Shown piece by piece: positions 8,275-16,189 of a DNA stretch of 31,372 nt. A program made the translations under genes and the position numbers. Where the stretch lies: the NCBI GenBank assembly GCA_910578995.1, contig CAJTSY010000033.1, forward strand, positions 1-31,372, in the 5' to 3' direction. Origin of the DNA: an uncultured Acetatifactor sp. (GTDB lineage Bacteria; Bacillota; Clostridia; Lachnospirales; Lachnospiraceae). The notes beneath the pieces were generated by a model, which saw only the letters and a list, made by a program, of their open reading frames with translations, did no database searches and was not told the origin of the DNA. The first letter of the stretch is position 1. Each line of letters begins with the position of its first letter.

Positions 8275-8653
8275 GCCGTTCTTCCTCTGCCCTGTCCAAA
8301 ATCTCCCTCAGCTCCGCCAACTCCTGGGGGCTGATCCGCTGTTTCTCCACAAATCCGCTTACCAGCATGCTGATACTGCCATGATAGACCCTTTTCAAAA
8401 AACTCTCCGTCTCCTTTTTCACGGCGGTCTCCCGTTCCACCAGGGGAACATAAGCCTTCATCCGCCCGTTGTCCTCACAGGCGATCAGCCCCTTTTCACT
8501 CATCCTCTTCAGCATGGTCAGGGTGGTACTCCTGCTCCATCCTGTCCGCTCCCCCATGTCCGCCACAATCCTGCTGCCCACCTTTGGGGATTCCTCCCAC
8601 AGACTTTCCATGATATGCCATTCCGCTTCGCTTAACGCCTTCACTGCATCCAT
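8267..8653 (-). CDS. BlaI/MecI/CopY-family transcriptional repressor
   Basis: 128 residues, typical family length. The N-terminal winged helix (LSEAEWHIMESLWE...GWSRSTTLTMLKRMSEKGLI) binds DNA as a dimer, and the C-terminal helices (about 80-125) dimerise. By family knowledge it represses its own operon until the M56 partner causes its cleavage. Two identical 17-bp sites with a TAC-TTT-GTA core flank its promoter about 30-75 bases upstream, the expected autoregulatory layout. It overlaps the M56 gene by 8 bases. The start ATG has GGGGATG-like purines upstream. Assignment is secure; the regulated targets beyond this operon are unknown. Confidence 0.93.
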   Translation of the reverse strand: MDAVKALSEAEWHIMESLWEESPKVGSRIVADMGERTGWSRSTTLTMLKRMSEKGLIACEDNGRMKAYVPLVERETAVKKETESFLKRVYHGSISMLVSGFVEKQRISPQELAELREILDRAEEERHG

Positions 8654-8680
8654 CCCCTTTCGTTCCGGACTGCTTTCCGC

Positions 8681-8729
8681 TGTCTACTTTGTAAACATAT
8701 AATATCACATACTGTCTACTTTGTAAACA
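8681..8729 (-). promoter_or_regulatory. Promoter with two BlaI-type operators
   Basis: The 17-mer TGTCTACTTTGTAAACA occurs identically at 8681-8697 and 8713-8729. Its centre TAC-TTT-GTA is a dyad like BlaI/MecI operators. Between and within the copies lies a minus-strand promoter: -35 TTTACA (8722-8727, inside the upstream copy), 17-base spacer, -10 TATTAT (8699-8704). The downstream copy covers the expected start site. Repressor binding would block RNA polymerase. Confidence 0.85.
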
Positions 8730-8743
8730 GAAAATTTTTTAAT

Positions 8744-8799
8744 GCAAAAGGACCGCCGCGCCCTTGATGACAAACCTCACCGCCGGCACAGCAGTCCTT
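8744..8799 (-). terminator. Probable terminator after secDF
   Basis: Minus-strand arms AAGGAC (8799-8794) and GTCCTT (8753-8748), with further G/C pairing inside, are followed by TTTT. It is located just after the secDF stop. The stem is interrupted, so strength is uncertain. Confidence 0.5.
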
Positions 8800-8823
8800 C
8801 TTAACCAGATAAGTATAAACTTC

Positions 8824-11088
8824 TTATTTTTCAGCCTTTTTCTTCGGTGCAAACTTAATGCGGAAAATGTACCACAGGCTGCCTGCCAGGCAGATGGATG
8901 AATACGCGCCGCAGATAATGCCCACCATCAGGGGCAGGGCAAAATCCCGGATACTGGTGACACCCAGGATGTACAGCACCGCCACCATGATAAAGGTGGT
9001 CAGGGATGTGAAAATACTCCTGGACATGGTCTGGGTGATGCTCCTGTTCACAATCTCCTTCAGATCGTCCTTATGGGTCATGCCTGCCATGTTCTCACGG
9101 ATCCGGTCAAAAATTACGATGGTGGCATTGATGGAGTAACCCACAATGGTCAGCATGCAGGCCACAAAGGTGTTGCTCACGGACACCCTTGCCACCGCAT
9201 AGAAGGCCAGCACCACCAGCACATCGTGAAGCAGGGCAGTAATACTGCTGACACCGAACCGGATGTCGCTGAACCGGATGCGGATATAGATCAGCATGCA
9301 GATGATGGCCACCACCACGGCAATGACGGTGTCCGACTTCATCTCGTCGCTGATGGTGGAGCTGATGGTCTCGGATGTGATCATCTTCTCCTCCACGCCG
9401 AAGTTGTCCACAAACATCTGATTCAGGGCCGTCCTCTGTTCAACGTTCAGGGTGCTTGTCTTAAAGATGACCTCATTGGAATCCTGTACGGTCTGAACCT
9501 GCACGGAACTGTTCGCAATCTTCTCGATCTCAGGAACCACCTCCGCAGTGGCTTTCTCCAGGGTCATGGCTTCCTGGAAGGTAACCGTGGTAGCCGTGCC
9601 GCCCTTAAACTCCAGGCTGTAGTTCAGGGCGTCCCCGGAAGATACCTTGTGCACGCCCATCACGATAAAGCCTGCGGCGATCACCGCCGCGGATATCCCG
9701 AAGAAAAGACCCTTTTTCGATAAAATGTTTAATACTTTGTGCTCTTTTCCCACGCCGTACAGCTTTTCGCTCTTCATTCCCAGTGCGTAGAAGACGTACA
9801 GCAGGTATCTGGTCACCACCAATGCCGTAAACATGGAGAGGACGATACCCAACGCAAGAGTCTGGGCAAATCCCTTTACCGTACCGGGTCCCAGCAAAAG
9901 CAGTACGCCTGCCGCGATCAGGGTGGTGATGTTGCCGTCTATAATTGCGGACAGAGCCTTGTCAAACCCTATCTTAATGGAATTCCTCACCGACTTGCCC
10001 GTAGCCAGTTCTTCGCGGATACGTTCAAAAATAATCACATTTGCGTCCACCGCCATACCGATGGACAGAATGATGCCTGCCACGCCGGACAGAGTCAGCG
10101 TCATGTCAAACCCGTTCAGCAGCAGAATCACAAGCGCCACATAGGCAAGCAGCGCGATGGCTGAAGCCACGCCGGAGATCAGATAGACCACAATCATAAA
10201 CAGGATCACAAGCACAAGGCCGATGGCTCCTGCCTTCAGACTGGTATCAATGGCCTCCACCCCCAGCTGTGCGCCCACTACCTTGGAATGCAGCTCCTCC
10301 AGTTCCAGTTTCAGGCCGCCGATGCGTATGGTGGATGCAAGGCTCTCCGCCCGCTCAAAGGATTCCATGGGGGAAATCTGGGCGCTGCCGTCCGTGATCA
10401 CCGCATTGACTCCGGGCGCGCTGATGATGTTTCCGTCATAGTAAATGGCAAGACTTTCATTTTTGTCATAGGCATTCTGGGTTGCCTGGGTAAATTTGGC
10501 CTTGCCCTCCTCCGTCATGGTCAGGCTCACCACAAACTCGGAACCCATCTGTGTCTGGACGCTGCCGGCCTGGGCATTGCTCACATCCGTGCCCTGTACC
10601 AGAATAGAGCCATTCTCCAGAAGTTCCTCGATGGATTTGGTCAAAACATAGGCATTTCCATATCCGCCGTCGGGGGTCTGCACGGTCTGCAGACTGTAGT
10701 TCGGATTTCCCTCCGGGTCTGTCTGGGAAATGAAATACAGGGTACCGGGTCTGCCCAGTTCCTGCAGAATGGCATTGGCATCGCTGACCCCGGGAATCTC
10801 GATGTTGATCCTGTCGGAACCCTCCTGGTACACAATGGCCTCGGTACTGTAGCCTTCCACACGCTTCTGCAGCTTTGCAATGGTATCGTTCATGTCCGTG
10901 GCGCTGGGATCCCCGTCCCCCACCACCTGGTACGTAATGCTGACGCCGCCTGCCAGATCCAGGCCCAGGTTGATGTCCGAAGCGCTTCCGTCACCTTCCG
11001 GATTCACCCCGAAAATGTCGATGTAAGCGACTCCCGCCAGAATCAGCAGCATGCAAAGCAGCACTACGATCGCTCTGTTCTTTTTCAT
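8824..11088 (-). CDS. secDF: Protein translocase subunit SecDF (fused)
   Basis: 754 residues, SecD and SecF in one chain. SecD part: N-terminal membrane segment (about 5-25), the conserved LGLDLAGGVSITYQV, an extracytoplasmic head (about 50-270) and a six-helix membrane block with GMAVDANVIIFERIREE. SecF part from about residue 455: membrane segment, EFKGGTATTV, a small head, then VGYSINATIVIFDRIREN in the second membrane block. These Asp/Arg motifs belong to the proton-driven RND-like module that helps pull secreted proteins through SecYEG. It is the last gene of the TIGR04086-scfA-scfB-secDF series, in the usual clostridial order, but is separated from scfB by a repeat array. The start ATG is preceded by AAAGGGATG. 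Confidence 0.97.
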   Translation of the reverse strand: MKKNRAIVVLLCMLLILAGVAYIDIFGVNPEGDGSASDINLGLDLAGGVSITYQVVGDGDPSATDMNDTIAKLQKRVEGYSTEAIVYQEGSDRINIEIPGVSDANAILQELGRPGTLYFISQTDPEGNPNYSLQTVQTPDGGYGNAYVLTKSIEELLENGSILVQGTDVSNAQAGSVQTQMGSEFVVSLTMTEEGKAKFTQATQNAYDKNESLAIYYDGNIISAPGVNAVITDGSAQISPMESFERAESLASTIRIGGLKLELEELHSKVVGAQLGVEAIDTSLKAGAIGLVLVILFMIVVYLISGVASAIALLAYVALVILLLNGFDMTLTLSGVAGIILSIGMAVDANVIIFERIREELATGKSVRNSIKIGFDKALSAIIDGNITTLIAAGVLLLLGPGTVKGFAQTLALGIVLSMFTALVVTRYLLYVFYALGMKSEKLYGVGKEHKVLNILSKKGLFFGISAAVIAAGFIVMGVHKVSSGDALNYSLEFKGGTATTVTFQEAMTLEKATAEVVPEIEKIANSSVQVQTVQDSNEVIFKTSTLNVEQRTALNQMFVDNFGVEEKMITSETISSTISDEMKSDTVIAVVVAIICMLIYIRIRFSDIRFGVSSITALLHDVLVVLAFYAVARVSVSNTFVACMLTIVGYSINATIVIFDRIRENMAGMTHKDDLKEIVNRSITQTMSRSIFTSLTTFIMVAVLYILGVTSIRDFALPLMVGIICGAYSSICLAGSLWYIFRIKFAPKKKAEK

Positions 11089-11108
11089 GGTCTTTCATCC
11101 CTTTCTTA

Positions 11109-11435
11109 TTTATAGTTCCGTATGCGGCCATCCACTACCCGGACTCGGGCATAGCATTTCCGGCCGCTTAATGATGCGTCCGTAAATCCTATGGGGTACT
11201 GGCTGGCCGCATACTGTTTTATAGTTCCGCAACAGCCCAAACCAATACCAGTACACAAGCATAGGATTTCCGGCCGCTTAGTGATGCGTCCGTAAATCCT
11301 ATGGGCATTGGTTTGGGCTGTTGCTGTTTTATAGTTCCGTATACGGCCAGCCACTACCCAGACTCGGGCATAACATTTCCGGCCGCTTAGTGATGCGTCC
11401 GTAAATCCTATGGGCATTGGTTTGGGCTGTTGCTG
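11109..11435. repeat. Three-unit mosaic palindromic repeat array
   Basis: Three adjacent units of 108-110 bases (11109-11216, 11217-11326, 11327-11435), each beginning TTTATAGTTCCG, share a core of about 40 bases (starting 11156, 11266, 11375). Unit 2 is a palindrome with perfect 17-base outer arms (11230-11246, 11307-11323; CAACAGCCCAAACCAAT). Unit 1 is a palindrome with different outer arms (11120-11140 and 11194-11214, 19 of 21 matching). Unit 3 is a hybrid: left arm as in unit 1, right arm as in unit 2, so it cannot close on itself. The core can itself fold. The unit header recurs at 11437-11448, where it forms the last codons and stop of scfB. Confidence 0.9.
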
Positions 11436-11437
11436 TT

Positions 11438-12829
11438 TTATAGTTCCGTATACGCCTCCGCCACTTTCAGCATGATGGCGCATTCCACGCGTTTGCGTTC
11501 CAGTTCGCAGCCCACGTCGTAGGCGTCGTTGATATTGCCGTGGAAGTTGTAGGAATTGGCGGCGCAGCCTCCGCTGCAGTAGAATTTCGCGAAGCATTTC
11601 CTGCACTTTTCCTTGGCATAGACATTGCAGCACTTGAATTCGTCCCGGATGTCGGTGCGCAAAATTCCTTCCTCCACATTGCCCATGAGAAATATCTCGT
11701 TTCCCACAAACTGGTGGCAGGGATACAGGTCACCCCAGGGTGTCACCGCCAGGTATTCCGTTCCGGAACCGCAGCCGGAGAGACGTTTTGCCACGCAGGG
11801 GCCGCCCTCCAGGTCTATCATAAAATGGAAGAAATTGAATCCCCTTCCCTCTTTCCGGCGCTTCAGCATCTCTGCAGCCAAGGTGTCGTATTCCTCTTTT
11901 AACACAGGGATGTCCTCTTCCCGGATGGAGTAGTCGTCCTCCGGCCCCGCCACCACGGGCTCCACGGAGATCTGCTGAAAGCCCAGATCCGCCAGGTGCA
12001 GCACATCTTTGGAAAAATCCAGGTTGTTGCGGGTGAAAGTACCCCTCACATAGTACCTCTCCTGTCCCCTGCTCTTTGCCACCTTCTTAAACTTCGGCAC
12101 GATCAGGTCATAGCTCCCCTGCCCGCCCCGGAACGGCCGCATTCTGTCATGAACTTCCCTGCGACCGTCAATGCTCAACACGATATTTGCCATCTCCCGG
12201 TTTGCAAATTCCAGGATCTCGTCGTTCAAAAGCACCCCGTTTGTAGTCAGGGTAAATCGGAACTTCTTATTATTCGGCTCCTCCAGGCTTCTGCCGTACT
12301 CCACCAGGTCTTTTACCACCTGCCAGTTCATCAGGGGCTCCCCGCCGAAAAAGTCCACCTCCAGGTTAACCCGGTTTCCGGAACTGGCCACCAGGAAGTC
12401 CAGAGCCTTCTTTCCCACCTCAAGGCTCATCAGGGCGCGCCTGCCATGGTACTCCCCTTCCTCCGCAAAGCAGTACTTACAGGCAAGGTTGCAGTCATGG
12501 GCAATATGAAGGCACAGCGCCTTCACCACAGTCTGCCGCTTCTTAAAATCATATACATAGTTCTCGTAGAGATCCGGTGCAAACAGCTGTCCTGCCGCCT
12601 CCAGTTCCAGGATCTCGTCCACGGCCTCCCCAAGGGCCTCTTCGGAACAGGAAAGGGAGGCCTTCTCCCGCAGCACGGCACATACCGCGCCCCTCTCCTT
12701 CACCCCCGCGCCGGCCAGTTCCTCCACCAGGGGAACAATCTCATAGACCAGGTCGTCCGCCACATGGATGGAGCCGCTGTTCACGTCCATTATAATATTG
12801 TATCCGTTGCTTTGATATTGATGTATCAC
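11438..12829 (-). CDS. scfB: SCIFF peptide maturase, radical SAM/SPASM thioether-forming enzyme
   Basis: About 463 residues. Radical SAM enzymes of this family install thioether bonds between cysteines and acceptor residues of the SCIFF precursor encoded just upstream. Visible parts are an N-terminal recognition domain (about 1-90), the iron-sulfur motif CNLACKYC, a typical FFGGEPLMN segment, and a SPASM/auxiliary-cluster region rich in cysteines (SGCGSGTEY, DLYPCHQF, CCNVYAKEKCRKCFAKFYC). The start is taken as the GTG at 12829: AAAGGA lies 8 bases upstream and the encoded IHQYQSNGYNIIMDVNSG matches how this family begins. A TTG six codons earlier (12847) lies in the binding site itself. The last codons (AYTEL) and the stop fall in the header sequence of the adjoining repeat array. 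Confidence 0.95.
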   Translation of the reverse strand: MIHQYQSNGYNIIMDVNSGSIHVADDLVYEIVPLVEELAGAGVKERGAVCAVLREKASLSCSEEALGEAVDEILELEAAGQLFAPDLYENYVYDFKKRQTVVKALCLHIAHDCNLACKYCFAEEGEYHGRRALMSLEVGKKALDFLVASSGNRVNLEVDFFGGEPLMNWQVVKDLVEYGRSLEEPNNKKFRFTLTTNGVLLNDEILEFANREMANIVLSIDGRREVHDRMRPFRGGQGSYDLIVPKFKKVAKSRGQERYYVRGTFTRNNLDFSKDVLHLADLGFQQISVEPVVAGPEDDYSIREEDIPVLKEEYDTLAAEMLKRRKEGRGFNFFHFMIDLEGGPCVAKRLSGCGSGTEYLAVTPWGDLYPCHQFVGNEIFLMGNVEEGILRTDIRDEFKCCNVYAKEKCRKCFAKFYCSGGCAANSYNFHGNINDAYDVGCELERKRVECAIMLKVAEAYTEL

Positions 12830-12890
12830 TGAAATGTTCCTTTCCAAACGCCAGAACGTAACTTTCCGCCGGGGCGGTTTTTACAAAATT

Positions 12891-12916
12891 CAAGCAGCGA
12901 AGGGATCCGCTGCTTG
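12891..12916 (-). promoter_or_regulatory. Hairpin between scfA and scfB, possible attenuator or processing site
   Basis: A perfect 9-base-pair stem (CAAGCAGCG with CGCTGCTTG, 12891-12899 and 12908-12916) with an 8-base loop is followed on the minus strand by AATTTTG. The U tract is imperfect, so a partial terminator is plausible. It would allow more precursor peptide than maturase to be made from one promoter. Confidence 0.5.
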
Positions 12917-13024
12917 TCTGGTCCTGCTCCTTCCGTTTATGTAGTTATCCACGACAGTTCCTGTTTTCCAACTGCCTGCCGCAATACCTTCGGTAACAGT
13001 GCGGACCGCTCCAGAAACAACTGT

Positions 13025-13171
13025 CTATTTCGCCGCTTTCTCACAGCTCTGGTTTCCCACTGTGCAGGAAGTTTTGCAGGCAGACTGGCAGGAAGTCTGG
13101 CACTCGCCGCATCCGCCCTTCTTCATGGATTCCTTCAGGTTTCTGGTGGTCAAAGTCTTAATGTGCTTCAT
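13025..13171 (-). CDS. scfA: SCIFF (six-cysteine) ranthipeptide precursor
   Basis: 48 residues starting MKHIKTLTTRNLKESMKKGG. Cysteines are at 21, 24, 28, 32, 36 and 43, the six cysteines that name the Six-Cysteine-in-Forty-Five family. The N-terminal 20 residues act as leader and bind the maturase. The ATG at 13171 is selected by an excellent GGAGG upstream (AATAAGGAGGCTTATCATT). Family members are ribosomally made, modified with sactionine/ranthionine-type thioethers by ScfB, and have been linked to quorum sensing and metabolism control in clostridia. No dedicated transporter or protease is next to it; secDF is downstream. Recognition is secure. Confidence 0.97.
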   Translation of the reverse strand: MKHIKTLTTRNLKESMKKGGCGECQTSCQSACKTSCTVGNQSCEKAAK

Positions 13172-13313
13172 AATGATAAGCCTCCTTATTTTCTTGTATG
13201 CTTTTCTCAGGAACCGGACACCCCACAGGTCATTCCCGCCGGTCCCCCACTTGTCCAGGATGCAGAATGCACGATTTATGAGCATTCCGCAGTCTGAATA
13301 AGAAACTTTCTGT

Positions 13314-13341
13314 AGTATATCATAAAATTTCTATTTGTAAA
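13314..13341 (-). promoter_or_regulatory. Promoter of scfA
   Basis: Minus-strand -35 TTTACA (13336-13341), 16-base spacer, -10 TATACT (13314-13319). Transcription would begin near 13307, leaving a leader of about 135 bases that contains a GAATGC-N11-GCATTC hairpin (13265-13287 region). Confidence 0.7.
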
Positions 13342-13432
13342 AGGTTTTTTTCAAAATGCCCGCGGTTTTTCAGCCTTTTTTTGCAGAATGGCCAAAAGCG
13401 GCGCCGGAATCCCCGATGCCTCCCGCCATGAC

Positions 13433-13810
13433 TCAGCTCACCATACCGCCCAGCATCCCGCCCCCGGCACACAGCGCCAGCGTGGTGAAAAATGAGGTTC
13501 CCATCTGTATGTTTCCCTTCCCCACAGCCAGCGACACCACTGCCAGAACCAGAAAATACAGGATCCCCATCAAAAGCCCCCACAAAAACCTGCGGCTTCC
13601 CATCTTCTTTCCGGTGACAAATCCTCCGAAAAACGTGCCTGCCACATAGATGGCGATAATGGCGGCGGAAACCGTTTTCTCCCCCAGGCCCAACTTATAC
13701 AGCGCAAAAGCCAGCACCGCCAGAAGCACGGCTGTCAGTATGTACGAAAAAAGCAGGCTCTTCACCAGAAAGCCAACCGGAATCCCCTCTGTCTTCGGAT
13801 TCTGTTCCAT
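13433..13810 (-). CDS. TIGR04086-family membrane protein
   Basis: 125 residues with four predicted membrane helices (about 13-33, 38-60, 72-92, 98-120), glycine-rich in the last (LALCAGGGMLGGM). Length, topology and position directly upstream of scfA match the TIGR04086 membrane family that accompanies SCIFF loci in clostridia. Its role is unknown; support for peptide export or membrane insertion is only inferred from the neighbourhood. The ATG is preceded by GGGGGAAG. A promoter for scfA lies beyond its stop, so this gene is probably transcribed separately or reads through. Confidence 0.85.
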   Translation of the reverse strand: MEQNPKTEGIPVGFLVKSLLFSYILTAVLLAVLAFALYKLGLGEKTVSAAIIAIYVAGTFFGGFVTGKKMGSRRFLWGLLMGILYFLVLAVVSLAVGKGNIQMGTSFFTTLALCAGGGMLGGMVS

Positions 13811-13884
13811 ATCTTCCCCCTGTTCCGACTCCGCAATGAGTCTATAAACTTTTTATAAAATAATATGCACCTTAATCCTAAAAC

Positions 13885-13913
13885 TTGACAACTACCTCCG
13901 GATTCGGTATAGT
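13885..13913 (+). promoter_or_regulatory. Promoter of the CNNM/CorC-type gene
   Basis: Perfect -35 TTGACA (13885-13890), 17-base spacer and -10 TATAGT (13908-13913). The leader from about 13920 to the start at 14004 contains short inverted repeats (TTACT/AGTAA; ATTTGA/TCAAAT) but no recognised riboswitch. Confidence 0.8.
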
Positions 13914-14003
13914 TATCTGTAATTACTTAACAGTAAGCGTCACTATAACTGCAGGCATTTGATGTGTCTGTCAAATTTATGAAAGAAAAGGAGTGAAATT
14001 TTT

Positions 14004-15314
14004 TTGGACGTCCCAGAAGGTATACAATTTATAGCGCTTATCATTCTCATTATCCTGTCAGGCTTTTTCTCTTCGGCAGAGACAGCCTTCAGTACCGTGA
14101 ACCGCGTGCGGATGCGAACCCTGGAAGAAGAGGGGAACAAACGCGCCGCAAGGGTGAACAAGATACTGGAAAGCTACAGCAAAATGCTTAGCGCCGTTCT
14201 CATCGGCAACAACATCGTGAACCTGTCCACCTCTGCCCTGACCACCACCATTGCCCTGCAGTTTGGCATTCCGGTTGCCATTGCCACCGGCGTCCTCACC
14301 ATTGTCATCCTGCTCTGCGGCGAGATCGTGCCCAAGACCTGGGCCATGCTTACCTCTGAAAAGCTTACCCTTGCCTACAGCGGCATCATTTTCGGGCTCA
14401 TGCAGATCATGACCCCCGTGATTTTTGTGGTGGACAAAATGTCAAACGGCATTCTGCGCCTGCTGCACATCGACCCCAGCAAAAAGATCACCACCATGAC
14501 CGAGGCCGAGCTGCGCACCTACGTGGAAGTCAGCCATGCGGACGGCGTCATTGAGACCGAGGAGCGGGAGATGATCTACAATGTGTTCGATTTCTCAGAT
14601 GCCCTTGCAAAGGATATCATGATCCCCCGGATCAATATGGTGACCGTGGATGTGAACGCCACTTTCAGCGAGGTACTGTCCACTTTCCGGGAATCCATGT
14701 ACACACGTTTTCCCGTCTACGAGGACGACAAGGACAATATCATCGGCCTGATCAACATCAAGGACTTTATCTTAACGGAGGACGAGGAGCATTTCAAGGT
14801 GAAATCCATTCTCCGGGAGGCCCATTTTACATACGAGTTCAAAAAGGTATCGGATCTGCTTTACGAACTGCGGGAAAAAGCCACCAGTGTAACCTTCGTG
14901 CTCAACGAATACGGCGCGACGGTGGGTATGATTACCCTGGAAGACCTGTTGGAGGAGATCGTCGGGGAAATCCGGGACGAATATGACGAGGATGAGAAAG
15001 AATATATCCAGAAAGTGGATGAAAATGTCTACCTGGTGGAAGGCAGCATGAAACTGGATGATATCAACGACGAACTGGACACCGAACTGGAGAGCGAAGA
15101 CTACGACTCCATAGGCGGCATTATCATAGAAAACCTGGACCGTCTGCCGGAAGACAACGAGGAAGTCACCCTGGAGAACGGGGTACGCCTGAAAGTCCAG
15201 GGGATCGAACAGAACCGCATCGTCAAGGTACTGATGACCCTTCCTGAAAAGAAAGAACCGGCAGAGGACGATGATGCCGAACATGAGACGCAGGACTGCG
15301 ACGGCGGTTCGTGA
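14004..15314 (+). CDS. CNNM/HlyC-CorC family membrane protein, probable divalent cation transporter
   Basis: 436 residues. The N-terminal CNNM (DUF21) domain has about three to four membrane helices and the signature FFSSAETAFSTVN (about 17-30). A paired CBS domain follows (about 205-330; DIMIPRIN... to ATVGMITLEDLLEEIVGEI), then a C-terminal CorC/HlyC domain (about 350-420). Bacterial members export magnesium or related ions and use the CBS pair as a nucleotide-controlled gate. Translation appears to start at TTG (14004), with AAAGGAGTG eight bases upstream; no ATG fits. It stands alone between a strong promoter and a strong terminator. The acidic tail (EPAEDDDAEHETQD) is presumably disordered. 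Confidence 0.93.
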   Translation: MDVPEGIQFIALIILIILSGFFSSAETAFSTVNRVRMRTLEEEGNKRAARVNKILESYSKMLSAVLIGNNIVNLSTSALTTTIALQFGIPVAIATGVLTIVILLCGEIVPKTWAMLTSEKLTLAYSGIIFGLMQIMTPVIFVVDKMSNGILRLLHIDPSKKITTMTEAELRTYVEVSHADGVIETEEREMIYNVFDFSDALAKDIMIPRINMVTVDVNATFSEVLSTFRESMYTRFPVYEDDKDNIIGLINIKDFILTEDEEHFKVKSILREAHFTYEFKKVSDLLYELREKATSVTFVLNEYGATVGMITLEDLLEEIVGEIRDEYDEDEKEYIQKVDENVYLVEGSMKLDDINDELDTELESEDYDSIGGIIIENLDRLPEDNEEVTLENGVRLKVQGIEQNRIVKVLMTLPEKKEPAEDDDAEHETQDCDGGS

Positions 15315-15339
15315 TCGGGGTTTGTAATCAGGCTGTAGG

Positions 15340-15400
15340 GCTGTCCCGGAGTCTGTAAACTGTGCAACGACACAGAACAGGCTTCCGGGACAGCTTTTTT
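15340..15400 (+). terminator. Rho-independent terminator of the CNNM-type gene
   Basis: Arms GCTGTCCCGGA (15340-15350) and TCCGGGACAGC (15384-15394) form an 11-pair stem, followed by six T. An inner hairpin CTGTG/CACAG (15360-15375) sits in the loop. The T run reaches into the stop codon of the convergent pstB. Confidence 0.9.
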
Positions 15401-16169
15401 AACCGAATCTCCCTGCAATATACTGCTGCGTCCGTCTGTCACGGGGACGGCAGAACAGCGCATCCGCCGTTCCGTATTCCACCAGTTCCCCGGACAGGAA
15501 GAACGCTGTGTAATCGGATATCCTGGCTGCTTGCTGCATGTTGTGGGTGACCATAACGATGGTGTATTTCTTACGCAGTTCCCTGACCAGTTCCTCGATC
15601 TTCCCGGTGGAGAGGGGATCCAGGGCGGAAGTGGGCTCATCCATCAGAAGGACTTCCGGCTCCGCGGCCAGGGCCCGGGCGATGCAGAGCCGCTGCTGCT
15701 GGCCGCCGGACAGTCCCAGGGCGGGTTTTCTCAATTTATCCTTTACTTCTTCATAGAGGGCGGCTCCCCGCAGCGCCCTCTCCACCAGACCGTCCAGACT
15801 CTGTCTGTCCTTTTTTCCGGAAAGCCTGGGGCCGTAGGCCACGTTGTCATAGATACTCATGGGAAATGGCGTGGGCTGTTGGAACACCATCCCCACCCTC
15901 TTCCGCAGAACCGTCACATCCGTCCTCCTGTCATAGATATCCTGCCCGTCCAGATACACCCTGCCCTCCACCCGCATATTTTCAATCTGGTCATTCATGC
16001 GGTTAAAGCATCTTAAGAAAGTGGATTTTCCGCAGCCGCTGGGACCGATGAGCGCCGTCACGGTATTCTTTCTGATCTCCATGCTGATTTGCTTCAGCGC
16101 CTGATTTGTGCCATAATAAAGACTGAGCCTTTCAGCTTCTATTTTCCGATTCTCCGCCCCTGTCCCCAT
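15399..16169 (-). CDS. pstB: Phosphate ABC transporter ATP-binding protein PstB
   Basis: 256 residues from the ATG at 16169. The sequence shows Walker A GPSGCGKST, the PstB-typical RCFNRMND, Q-loop region VGMVFQQPTPFPMSIYDN, signature LSGGQQQRL, Walker B VLLMDEPTSALDP and the H-loop THNMQQA. It powers high-affinity phosphate uptake through PstC and PstA. The frame stays open another 92 codons upstream, but that part is low-complexity Glu/Arg/Lys from a purine-rich tract. GGAGG sits six bases before 16169 and the length then equals that of other PstB proteins. It is the last gene of the operon; no phoU follows. Confidence 0.96.
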   Translation of the reverse strand: MGTGAENRKIEAERLSLYYGTNQALKQISMEIRKNTVTALIGPSGCGKSTFLRCFNRMNDQIENMRVEGRVYLDGQDIYDRRTDVTVLRKRVGMVFQQPTPFPMSIYDNVAYGPRLSGKKDRQSLDGLVERALRGAALYEEVKDKLRKPALGLSGGQQQRLCIARALAAEPEVLLMDEPTSALDPLSTGKIEELVRELRKKYTIVMVTHNMQQAARISDYTAFFLSGELVEYGTADALFCRPRDRRTQQYIAGRFG

Positions 16170-16189
16170 ATGCCTCCTGCCTCTGCCGG

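Noticed and set aside
11109..11435. CRISPR array
   Set aside because: Units are 108-110 bases, palindromic and without spacers; no cas genes are present.
11106..11633. 175-codon minus-strand frame across the repeat array
   Set aside because: It is a shifted frame of scfB running into the palindromic repeats; the repeated peptide only mirrors the DNA repeat.
13920..14003. Magnesium or manganese riboswitch ahead of the CNNM-type gene
   Set aside because: The leader is only about 84 bases and shows no recognisable riboswitch core.
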